This document shows, in pieces, positions 1-5,194 of a DNA stretch of 5,962 nt. The notes under the pieces were generated by a model, which was given only the letters and a program-made list of their open reading frames with translations, ran no database searches and was not told where the DNA came from. The position numbers were made by a program, and so were the translations under genes. Every line of letters starts with the position of its first letter. Position 1 is the first letter of the stretch. This stretch comes from Alphaproteobacteria bacterium (GTDB lineage: Bacteria; Pseudomonadota; Alphaproteobacteria; RF32; CAG-239): positions 1 through 5,962 of the forward strand of contig JAFUXW010000176.1 of the NCBI GenBank assembly GCA_017477035.1, given 5' to 3'.

Positions 1-1081
1 AGTAATATCCTTCTTTTTTAGTCAAATCTTCGAGCAAGCCTTCACCATGATTCATTATGATGTCGAAATTTTTCTCCAATGCGGCTTTTTCATCTTCCTT
101 CAGCGACTTATTATTAAGTTTATTTTGTAGACCTTCAATACCGACAGCCGTAAGTTCCGGCGTTAACAAATCATACCATACATTATCGCCATTTTGCTTA
201 TCTTGTTCCTTAAGAGCGGCATCCAGTACCTTGTCAACTATGGCTAATTTATATGCTTCGGTATCTTTCTCGGCAATTTTAGAGCGTCCTTGATTCACAA
301 GTTCATAACCGGCGGCTAAGTCATCTGTCGAAACATTAGATGTAAAGTGTTGTGTTTCGTCATCACTTAAACCGCTCAATATATCACGTTCACGCAGAAG
401 AACCGTATATGCATTAATAGCCTTTTGCGCTTCATCTTCATTAATTAATTTTCTCTCAGCCAAAATTGCCAATTCAATCCGATACATGGCGGATTCATTA
501 TCAAAATTATCATGAGAACGAACACGAACTTCTTCAAGAACAACCTGATTAGGCATCGGTTGTGGTTGTGGCTCCGGCTCAGGCTCCGGCATCGGTTGTG
601 GTTCTGGTATCGGCTGAGGCTCCGGTTGAGACTCAACAATAGCTTTTAAATATTCATTTTCAACGCGATGATAACGATTACGGAAAGCTTCATCAAAAGT
701 ATAAGTAAAACCACCGAACATTTCGGTTTGCGATTTTCTGCCATTTTCCAAATCATTATTTAAAAAACGCTCAATATCAGCATTAATCTGTTCTTTTTCT
801 TGCGGATTACGGCGTATATATTCTTCCTTGGCTGCAATGAAACGATTTACTTCATCATCGTTAACCTGTCCGGTTTCATAAAGAGCTTCGCCCATTTCGT
901 GAAACATACCGAATAAATCATCCTGAGTTAAATCACCTTCAAAACTTTTAAAAACATTAAAGATAGAACTTTGTTCTACCGGCGATATTTTAGAAACATC
1001 ATCAATACCGAATCTTTCTTTGATAAACTCGGCAAAACGAGGATTATTTGCAGCTTCATCAAAACTGTTATATTTAGCCAT
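1..1081 (-). CDS. Unrecognised acidic protein with Pro-rich linker, C-terminus off the window
   Basis: An open frame of 360 codons runs from an ATG at 1081 to the left edge with no stop, so the C-terminus is missing. The start is fixed by AGGAGA (1088-1093) six bases upstream, and the protein begins MAKYNSFDEAANNPRF. There is no signal peptide or membrane segment, so it is probably cytoplasmic. I see no cysteine. The content is rich in Asp, Glu, Asn and Lys and looks mostly helical. Residues 1-151 form one region, residues 152-177 are a Pro-Glu/Gln/Met linker, and a second helical, charged region follows from 178 (contains ESAMYRIELAILAERKL). I do not recognise the family and assign no function. 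The linker suggests two separately folded parts. It has its own promoter just upstream, so it need not be co-transcribed with the protease gene behind it. The gene is well supported; its role is unknown. Confidence 0.85.
   Translation of the reverse strand, partial: MAKYNSFDEAANNPRFAEFIKERFGIDDVSKISPVEQSSIFNVFKSFEGDLTQDDLFGMFHEMGEALYETGQVNDDEVNRFIAAKEEYIRRNPQEKEQINADIERFLNNDLENGRKSQTEMFGGFTYTFDEAFRNRYHRVENEYLKAIVESQPEPQPIPEPQPMPEPEPEPQPQPMPNQVVLEEVRVRSHDNFDNESAMYRIELAILAERKLINEDEAQKAINAYTVLLRERDILSGLSDDETQHFTSNVSTDDLAAGYELVNQGRSKIAEKDTEAYKLAIVDKVLDAALKEQDKQNGDNVWYDLLTPELTAVGIEGLQNKLNNKSLKEDEKAALEKNFDIIMNHGEGLLEDLTKKEGYY
552..623 (-). repeat. Two-copy 36-bp tandem repeat encoding the Pro-rich linker
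   Basis: Units 552-587 and 588-623 match at 31 of 36 positions by eye; the first 16 bases of each (ggcatcggttgtggtt) are identical. On the coding strand they encode two 12-residue units, EPQPIPEPQPMP and EPEPEPQPQPMP (residues 154-177). The 36-bp period keeps the reading frame, so copy number could vary between strains without breaking the protein. Confidence 0.85.
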
Positions 1082-1107
1082 TGGCGTTCTCCTAAATTAG
1101 TCAATAT

Positions 1108-1143
1108 ACTTGATTATGTCTCAAAAATAGACAAAAGTCAAGT
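1108..1143. promoter_or_regulatory. Dyad-symmetric candidate operator covering the promoter
   Basis: Two nested inverted repeats share nearly the same centre (1125/1125.5): outer arms ACTTGA (1108-1113) and TCAAGT (1138-1143), and inner arms TGTCT (1117-1121) and AGACA (1129-1133). The inner pair lies in the spacer and touches the -10 box; the outer pair overlaps the -35 and -10 boxes. This placement fits a dimeric repressor. No known regulator site is matched, so the regulator is unknown. Confidence 0.5.
1113..1141 (-). promoter_or_regulatory. Sigma70-type promoter of the left-edge gene
   Basis: On the minus strand TTGACT (1136-1141) and CATAAT (1113-1118) are separated by exactly 17 bases. 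Each box is one base from consensus. The expected start is near 1106, giving a leader of about 25 nt that ends with the AGGAGA ribosome site. Confidence 0.75.
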
Positions 1144-1154
1144 TTTTTATTATG

Positions 1155-1181
1155 CTAAAAAATAGGATACTCTAAAAAATA
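1155..1181. repeat. 10-bp A-tract direct repeat upstream of the left-edge promoter
   Basis: CTAAAAAATA occurs at 1155-1164 and 1172-1181, start to start 17 bp. The pair lies in the 50 bp upstream of the -35 box (minus-strand sense), so it could act as an AT-rich UP element or simply be low-complexity spacer. The rest of the 1082-1190 gap holds the promoter and ribosome site. I see no convincing terminator for the protease gene there. Confidence 0.35.
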
Positions 1182-1190
1182 ATTGCTTAG

Positions 1191-1955
1191 CTATGAATTT
1201 CTGCCGTTAGGAAATATTCTGTGTGTGTAGTTGTATAAAGCTCGCTGGCGCTCAAAAAACTTTTCTCCGCTATCTATGCAATCAGAACAAATCGGCGGTA
1301 AACCATATTGCTGTTTTGCTACCAAGCGAATTCGTGTTATATCGCTAAAATCTCCATCCATTCTTTGCTGCATAATGCAACCGTCATTGGTGCAATGCGA
1401 GCCAAGTTGCTCTGACGTATTTACCCTACCCTCGTGTGTCAATCCAATCAGATGACCGAACTCGTGCATTACTACGGTTTTGAATCCTTCAACATCAAAC
1501 CGATTATTTCCATCTACAAATCGTGCGGTTGATATAATTGAAAAAGCGTTTTCTTTGGAAACGCCCAAACAAAAATTAAGTCCGTCTGCATATAAATCAT
1601 GTTTTGTCACTAAAATAGACCATTGCGGAATTTTTTTGCAATATGGATCAGAACTCAGGTCTTCCCATAGCTGATTTATAGAAATTTGCCCTCTGGTTTG
1701 CCATCTGCCTTGCTCCATCGCTTTAAGTTTAGCTCTGCCGATATACCACTCAACACTTTCCCACGGCTCAAGCAAAACATTACCATTTGGTAAATTTTTT
1801 TTGGCTTTTTCACTTTGCCAATTGCCTAAAGTTTTAATCGGATAATTTCCCTTATATTGTGGAAAACAATCCATCATCTGACCTACCGCATTTTCTATAT
1901 GCGGCCTGAGCGACTCCATTCCTTTTTCATATAATATGAATATATTTCTAATCAT
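1191..1955 (-). CDS. Archaemetzincin-like zinc metalloprotease (peptidase family M54)
   Basis: This 254-residue protein should be a zinc-dependent endopeptidase or aminopeptidase of the metzincin clan. The zinc motif HEFGHLIGLTH is at residues 164-174 (ligands His164, His168, His174; catalytic Glu165). Just N-terminal, residues 114-145 carry VTKHDLYADGLNF and IISTARF, a stretch I recognise from archaemetzincins. The second, structural zinc site of M54 is seen as Cys188-X4-Cys193 and Cys223-X2-Cys226, with Met195 as the Met-turn residue (CIMQQ). In typical members the first of these Cys directly follows the third His; here 13 residues (175-187) intervene. There is no signal peptide, so a cytoplasmic location is likely. 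The start at 1955 has AAGAGGAA a few bases upstream and its own promoter. Substrate is unknown, as for most of the family. A matrixin-like label is the main alternative; the four Cys argue for M54. Confidence 0.85.
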   Translation of the reverse strand: MIRNIFILYEKGMESLRPHIENAVGQMMDCFPQYKGNYPIKTLGNWQSEKAKKNLPNGNVLLEPWESVEWYIGRAKLKAMEQGRWQTRGQISINQLWEDLSSDPYCKKIPQWSILVTKHDLYADGLNFCLGVSKENAFSIISTARFVDGNNRFDVEGFKTVVMHEFGHLIGLTHEGRVNTSEQLGSHCTNDGCIMQQRMDGDFSDITRIRLVAKQQYGLPPICSDCIDSGEKFFERQRALYNYTHRIFPNGRNS

Positions 1956-1975
1956 CCGATTTCCTCTTCAGGGAT

Positions 1976-2004
1976 AAAGTAACATATTCGACAAATCTTG
2001 TAAA
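1976..2004 (-). promoter_or_regulatory. Promoter of the M54 protease gene
   Basis: Minus-strand TTTACA (1999-2004) and TACTTT (1976-1981) are separated by 17 bases, about 20 bases upstream of the start codon. The -35 box begins directly after the T-tract of the preceding terminator, which supports separate transcription of the protease gene. Confidence 0.5.
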
Positions 2005-2005
2005 G

Positions 2006-2073
2006 AAAAAAGGTGGAAAAAAGTCGGCAAAAATACAAGGGTTACTTATATTTCGCAAACTAATTCTCCACCT
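2006..2073 (-). terminator. Long-stem intrinsic terminator ending the small transcription unit
   Basis: Read on the minus strand, AGGTGGA (2067-2073) pairs with TCCACCT (2011-2017), and TTTTTT (2006-2011) follows at once. The space between folds further: AAATATAAG (2045-2053) pairs with CTTGTATTT (2031-2039) around a 5-base loop, extended by GC/GC and AGT/ACT pairs. One pair in the 9-bp inner stem is G-U on the minus strand but C-A on the plus strand, so the fold favours minus-strand RNA. The trailing T-run gives the same orientation. Confidence 0.65.
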
Positions 2074-2077
2074 CTCT

Positions 2078-2105
2078 GACAGGAAAGCTCGTTGAGCGTC
2101 CTGTC
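2078..2105 (-). other. GC-rich RNA hairpin directly after the micro-ORF stop codon
   Basis: GACAGGA (2099-2105) pairs with TCCTGTC (2078-2084), and inside it GCTC pairs with GAGC around an AAC loop; the only unpaired bases between the stems are C on one side and TT on the other. The hairpin starts at the base after the TAA at 2106-2108. No T-run follows, so it is not a classical terminator. It may protect the RNA from 3' decay, hinder the terminating ribosome, or be part of a larger fold with the three-way junction. Confidence 0.6.
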
Positions 2106-2225
2106 TTATGCACTTACGCTCTCTGGTTCTTTTTTACAGAATGTAGAACCTATAGCAACAAATGCTATAAATAAGAGAGCCACGACAGCCAGCATATCTG
2201 CCAGCATAGAAACAAAATTATCCAT
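2106..2225 (-). CDS. Putative 39-residue single-span membrane peptide
   Basis: An ATG at 2223-2225 opens a 39-codon frame ending in TAA. The peptide starts MDNFVSMLADMLA, has a strongly hydrophobic core (residues 12-28, LAVVALLFIAFVAIGST) and ends in a charged tail (CKKEPESVSA). By the positive-inside rule the C-terminus would face the cytoplasm. An MLAD/MLAV repeat is encoded by two copies of ATGCTGGC 12 bp apart. Length and layout resemble small hydrophobic proteins such as type I toxins or regulators of membrane complexes, but I recognise no family. There is no Shine-Dalgarno, unlike all other genes here, which weakens the coding call. The promoter predicts a leader of only about 22 nt. 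The hydrophobic pattern could be a by-product of a structured RNA. Confidence 0.45.
   Translation of the reverse strand: MDNFVSMLADMLAVVALLFIAFVAIGSTFCKKEPESVSA
2118..2180 (-). ncRNA. Three-way-junction RNA structure within a candidate small RNA or mRNA
   Basis: Three perfect inverted repeats interlock without gaps. P1 is GCTCTCT (2174-2180) with AGAGAGC (2118-2124). P2 is TATAGCA (2163-2169) with TGCTATA (2151-2157), loop 5. P3 is GGTTCT (2145-2150) with AGAACC (2125-2130), loop 14. P1, P3 and P2 abut one another directly and only one 4-base strand (2170-2173) is unpaired at the junction: 20 perfect pairs in 63 nt. The fold is geometrically possible on either strand; promoter and terminator favour minus. 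It matches no RNA family I can name: the conserved loops of purine and TPP riboswitches, 4.5S RNA and tmRNA are absent. It may be the core of a free-standing RNA of about 240 nt (about 2006-2247). Confidence 0.5.
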
Positions 2226-2253
2226 AACATAAATATTTAGAGTTTTCGTCTAT

Positions 2254-2282
2254 AATTTAACTATTTTTTTAATTCTTGTCAA
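2254..2282 (-). promoter_or_regulatory. Strong promoter of the small transcription unit
   Basis: The minus strand carries a perfect TTGACA (2277-2282), a 17-base spacer and TAAATT (2254-2259). It begins just after the rnhA stop codon and points into the gap, predicting transcription from about 2247. With the terminator at 2006 it defines a unit of about 240 nt independent of the rnhA operon, though readthrough from rnhA is also possible because no clear terminator separates them. Confidence 0.65.
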
Positions 2283-2285
2283 TAC

Positions 2286-2759
2286 CTATTTTGCATTTTT
2301 TTGCAAATTATTTTGCTCATCTTTTATTTTTTGCACTTCGGCACGCGCTAAGGCATCGCAACGCTCGTTTTCAGCGTGTCCGGCGTGCCCTTTAACCCAA
2401 ATCCAACGAATTTCATGTTTTTGCGTCAATTCATCAAGTTTTTGCCAAAAATCAATATTTTTTACGCCCTGCTTTTTATTAGCCGTCCGCCAACCGTTTT
2501 GTTTCCAATTCGGCATCCACTCGGTAATACCGCTCATCACATATTTACTGTCTGTATAAAGTGATATATTGCACACTGTTTTCAAAGCGCTCAAAGCCTC
2601 AATAACAGCCATCAATTCCATTCGGTTATTAGTTGTATTTTCTTCTCCGCCGGAAAGTTCTTTTTCTATATCTTTATAGCGAAGTATAGCACCCCATCCG
2701 CCTGCTCCCGGATTTCCAGAACATGCGCCATCGGTAAATATTTCAACTCTTGCTACCAT
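2286..2759 (-). CDS. rnhA: Ribonuclease HI
   Basis: RNase HI cuts the RNA strand of RNA-DNA hybrids (R-loops, Okazaki primers) in the cytoplasm using two metal ions. The 157-residue protein has the usual length (about 155 in E. coli) and a full active site: Asp10 in IFTDGACSGNPG, Glu48 in NNRMEL, Asp70 in YTDSKYV, His125 in VKGHAGH and Asp135 in NERCDALA. The basic, Trp-rich handle (WMPNWKQNGWRTANKKQ, about residues 81-97) that grips the hybrid is present. The start codon follows the TAG of the upstream gene with no gap, and AAAGGAC inside that gene's end serves as the ribosome site, so the two are translationally linked. It is the last gene of the three-gene operon. Confidence 0.97.
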   Translation of the reverse strand: MVARVEIFTDGACSGNPGAGGWGAILRYKDIEKELSGGEENTTNNRMELMAVIEALSALKTVCNISLYTDSKYVMSGITEWMPNWKQNGWRTANKKQGVKNIDFWQKLDELTQKHEIRWIWVKGHAGHAENERCDALARAEVQKIKDEQNNLQKNAK

Positions 2760-3824
2760 CTAAAAGTCCTTTAAAAACTCACTGAAAAATTCGTTAATCA
2801 TTAAATCGGTATTATCTTCCGCACGCAAAGTCTTGGCCACAAATGAACGCAAGTTGTTTTTAGCTCCGTAAAACCTGAACGAACGTGGCATTGCACTATC
2901 GGCTCCGATTACCCCGTTAATCAACAAATCATCGTCAATGTATTCGGATAACATTATTTCAACACGGGCAAACTTCAATATTCCGCGCGGAGGCAAGCGC
3001 ATTTCCGGCTTAGTAATCAGATTGATATGCCCTTCCATTCCCGAAAAATTGGCCATCATGTTATATTCACCAAAACGAACCCGATTATATTCTCCTCCGG
3101 TATTTTCGGTAGTGCAAGTAAAATACAACTCGCGTGCGATAACATTGCTATCGTTGGCACATTGCACATCAAAGCTGATTTTAACATATTTTTGTGGCGG
3201 AGTATCTATGGTGCGCGGATACAAAATATCCTCATCATCATTTTCCAATACTTCCAATTTTTTATTTTCAAACGAAAGGTCAACGTTAGGTTGCGGCCTG
3301 CGCCCGAACATACCGGCAATCACCGCATACGGCGCCGGCACGTTATTGGAACCGGAGCGAATATAAATATTATTGCCGATAGTAGTCATCAGCGGGGCAA
3401 TTTCTGAACGAGGAATATAGGTAGCCAAATAACCGTCACCATTTTCATCAACTGAAATAATATGATTGCGAACTTTGTTATGGCTCGGAATGGTGCAACC
3501 GGAAATAGCACTTTCCACCCAACTCATAAAACGATGCACATTTTGTACTTTAATCTTGGCTTTTGCCACATCGCCGACATCCATATCACGTGAACATTCA
3601 ACGCCCCAAACGATAACTCCGCCTTCCGAATTACCGAAGCCGGATATACATTTTGCCAAATTACGTCTGTCATCAGGACTTAAAGACCACCCGTGTTTTC
3701 CGGTAGAATTTGCCTGTTTAAAATCCATGAACAACTCTTCTGTCTGATGATCTCTTATAAATTCATCAAGTGCATCTTCCCCGAAATAAACCAACTTTTG
3801 AAAAATATCTTCGGCACGCGACAT
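2760..3824 (-). CDS. Schlafen/AlbA_2-type DNA-binding domain protein
   Basis: This 354-residue protein has an N-terminal AlbA_2 (Schlafen-like, often annotated ATP-binding or transcriptional regulator) domain. Its marks are EELFMDFK (residues 29-36), LAKCISGFGNSEGGVIVWGVE (56-76, with the Gly-Gly turn) and YIRSGSNNVPA (154-164). The family is thought to bind nucleic acid, and some members act in defence or RNA cleavage; the role here is not known. Residues from about 175 to 354 form a β-rich region of the size of a full domain that I do not recognise. There is no signal peptide or membrane span. The ATG at 3824 is chosen over the in-frame GTG at 3830 because the strong AGGAGG overlaps that GTG and sits 5 bases before the ATG. 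It lies between the M16 peptidase gene (15-nt gap) and rnhA (0-nt gap), so it is surely co-transcribed with both. Confidence 0.85.
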   Translation of the reverse strand: MSRAEDIFQKLVYFGEDALDEFIRDHQTEELFMDFKQANSTGKHGWSLSPDDRRNLAKCISGFGNSEGGVIVWGVECSRDMDVGDVAKAKIKVQNVHRFMSWVESAISGCTIPSHNKVRNHIISVDENGDGYLATYIPRSEIAPLMTTIGNNIYIRSGSNNVPAPYAVIAGMFGRRPQPNVDLSFENKKLEVLENDDEDILYPRTIDTPPQKYVKISFDVQCANDSNVIARELYFTCTTENTGGEYNRVRFGEYNMMANFSGMEGHINLITKPEMRLPPRGILKFARVEIMLSEYIDDDLLINGVIGADSAMPRSFRFYGAKNNLRSFVAKTLRAEDNTDLMINEFFSEFLKDF

Positions 3825-3829
3825 AAGCA

Positions 3830-3835
3830 CCTCCT
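3830..3835 (-). promoter_or_regulatory. Ribosome binding site that decides the AlbA_2 start
   Basis: AGGAGG, within AAAGGAGGTG, is a near-perfect anti-16S match. It overlaps an upstream in-frame GTG at 3828-3830 and leaves 5 bases to the ATG at 3822-3824, so translation should begin at the ATG. It lies in the 15-nt gap after the M16 stop codon. Confidence 0.85.
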
Positions 3836-3839
3836 TTGT

Positions 3840-5099
3840 TTATTTCACCATTTTTTCCACATCTTCATAGCTCGGGTATTTTTCCAAATTACCTAAAAGC
3901 GTATATGTCGGTTTACTGTTAAAAATATACTGAGCAGCTTTCATAACGTCATCTTTACCGACTTTTTCTATTTTTTCCACGATTTCTTCCATTGGAATGT
4001 TGCGATTATGACACAATTGATGGCGTGCTATTACTTCAGCGGTGGAAGAAGAACTTTCGAGTGCCATTAAAATATTAGCCTTCATCTGAACTTTTACTCT
4101 GCTCAGTTCTTTATCACTAACTTGCTCATTTATAATTTTTTTGATTTCGTCAGCAACAACAGGCATATAGTTTTTAATTTCTTCCTCGTTCAATCCGGCA
4201 TAAACCCCGAATATACCACTTTGAGTGTGTGAATTGGTAAAGCTGTAGACCGTATATACAAGCCCTCTTTTTTCTCTGATTTCCTGATATAATCGTGATG
4301 ACATACCACCACCCAAAATTGAAGACATAACGGCAACCGGATAATATAAATCGTGATGATAATCAACTCCGTTAAATCCCAACAAAACCTGTGCCTGTTC
4401 TGTATCACGAATTTTTATAAACTCACCTCCGGTATATATTTGTTTTTCTCTTATATATGATGTTTTTTCTCTCAGATTTATCATACGAGATTCTACCATC
4501 TTTACAAAATCATCATGTTTTAGGTTTCCTACTGCCGCTACCACCATATTTTCAGCGGCATAATTACTGCTCATATATTTACGTAATTTATCGGCATTAA
4601 AAGAACGAACCAAATCAGCTGTTCCTAAAATACTGCGTCCAATCGCCTGATTGGAATATGCGGTTTCATTGAAATAATCAAATACTATATCACTAGGATC
4701 ATCATTGGTTTGCTTGATTTCTTGCACGACCACTTCTTTTTCTTTGGTCATTTCTTGTTCATCAAATGTCGGAGCCATAATAAAATCGGCTAAAACATCC
4801 AATGCCAATTCCAAATCATTTTTCAGCATTTTGGCATAAAACACCGTAAATTCACGAGAAGTATAAGCATTAGTGTTACCGCCTACATTTTCAATATCTT
4901 CTGATATCTGCAAAGAATTACGTTTTTGAGTTCCTTTAAACACCATATGCTCTACAAAATGAGATATTCCGTTAACATCTGTTGTTTCATACGCACTTCC
5001 CGTATTAGTCCAAATACCCAAAGAAACTGTTTCTGTCTGCGGTCTTTCCACCGTTGCCACACGTAAACCGTTTTTCAAAGTAGTCAAATTAACTTGCAT
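3840..5099 (-). CDS. M16 family zinc peptidase (mitochondrial-processing-peptidase type)
   Basis: This 419-residue protein is a single-unit M16 (pitrilysin/insulinase clan) metallopeptidase, made of two homologous halves that close around the substrate. The inverted zinc motif HFVEH is at residues 47-51 (His47, His51 zinc ligands; Glu50 catalytic) within GISHFVEHMVFKGT, and the distal ligand Glu127 lies in VVVQEIKQ. The C-terminal half keeps the substrate-binding pair Arg278 and Tyr282 in REKRGLVYTVYSF. Thus it should be active, not a non-catalytic partner subunit. Proteobacterial proteins of this length are the closest bacterial relatives of the β subunit of mitochondrial processing peptidase. 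There is no signal peptide, so it is probably cytoplasmic and cleaves small peptides. The start has GGAGAA 7 bases upstream. It is the first gene of the operon with the AlbA_2 protein and rnhA; no functional link among the three is obvious. Confidence 0.95.
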   Translation of the reverse strand: MQVNLTTLKNGLRVATVERPQTETVSLGIWTNTGSAYETTDVNGISHFVEHMVFKGTQKRNSLQISEDIENVGGNTNAYTSREFTVFYAKMLKNDLELALDVLADFIMAPTFDEQEMTKEKEVVVQEIKQTNDDPSDIVFDYFNETAYSNQAIGRSILGTADLVRSFNADKLRKYMSSNYAAENMVVAAVGNLKHDDFVKMVESRMINLREKTSYIREKQIYTGGEFIKIRDTEQAQVLLGFNGVDYHHDLYYPVAVMSSILGGGMSSRLYQEIREKRGLVYTVYSFTNSHTQSGIFGVYAGLNEEEIKNYMPVVADEIKKIINEQVSDKELSRVKVQMKANILMALESSSSTAEVIARHQLCHNRNIPMEEIVEKIEKVGKDDVMKAAQYIFNSKPTYTLLGNLEKYPSYEDVEKMVK

Positions 5100-5129
5100 T
5101 AAAATCTTCTCCGTACTTAAAAAATAAAT

Positions 5130-5158
5130 TTGACAGTATTATATGTCGGATATACTAT
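5130..5158 (+). promoter_or_regulatory. Promoter of elbB
   Basis: A perfect TTGACA (5130-5135), 17 bases and TACTAT (5153-5158) precede elbB, with an expected start near 5165 and a leader of about 30 nt. Its -10 box sits inside the spacer of the opposing M16 operon promoter. Confidence 0.75.
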
Positions 5159-5165
5159 AAATCAA
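5138..5165 (-). promoter_or_regulatory. Promoter of the M16-AlbA_2-rnhA operon
   Basis: The minus strand has TTGATT (5160-5165), a 16-base spacer and a perfect TATAAT (5138-5143), predicting a start near 5131 and a leader of about 32 nt. It overlaps the elbB promoter on the other strand almost completely. Confidence 0.65.
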
Positions 5166-5194
5166 CATAAATCTTTAGTTTTTAGGAGTATATT

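Noticed and set aside
445..639. Arg/Ser/Asn/His-rich minus-strand frame that looks repetitive
   Set aside because: It is the alternative frame of the 36-bp Pro-rich linker repeat; the 360-codon frame explains the same DNA and has a start, ribosome site and promoter.
2092..2114. TTGAGC-17-TACGCT on the plus strand as an antisense promoter against the small unit
   Set aside because: The -10 box matches only three consensus bases, and no terminator is visible downstream on that strand, so a type I antitoxin cannot be supported.
2160..2222. Second minus-strand frame in the small unit, starting one ATG earlier and rich in Trp and Leu
   Set aside because: It also lacks a ribosome site, ends after about 21 codons and has an implausible Trp content; the 39-codon frame has better membrane topology.
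2012..2250. Known RNA families (tmRNA, 4.5S RNA, RNase P, purine or TPP riboswitch) for the structured unit
   Set aside because: None of the diagnostic conserved motifs of these RNAs is visible on either strand; 6S RNA could not be excluded firmly but a branched three-way junction is not its usual shape.
2290..2309. TTTGCA/TGCAAA inverted repeat at the end of rnhA as a terminator
   Set aside because: It lies inside the last codons, has a weak AT stem with an all-A loop and no T-run after it on the coding strand.
2938..3407. Long plus-strand frames opposite the AlbA_2 gene
   Set aside because: They lack ribosome sites and give no recognisable protein; the minus-strand gene has clear domain motifs and operon context.
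5132..5147. GACA-N8-TGTC in the divergent promoter region as a second copy of the operator at 1108-1143
   Set aside because: The arms are in the opposite order (GACA..TGTC versus TGTCT..AGACA) and spacing differs; four-base arms are expected by chance.
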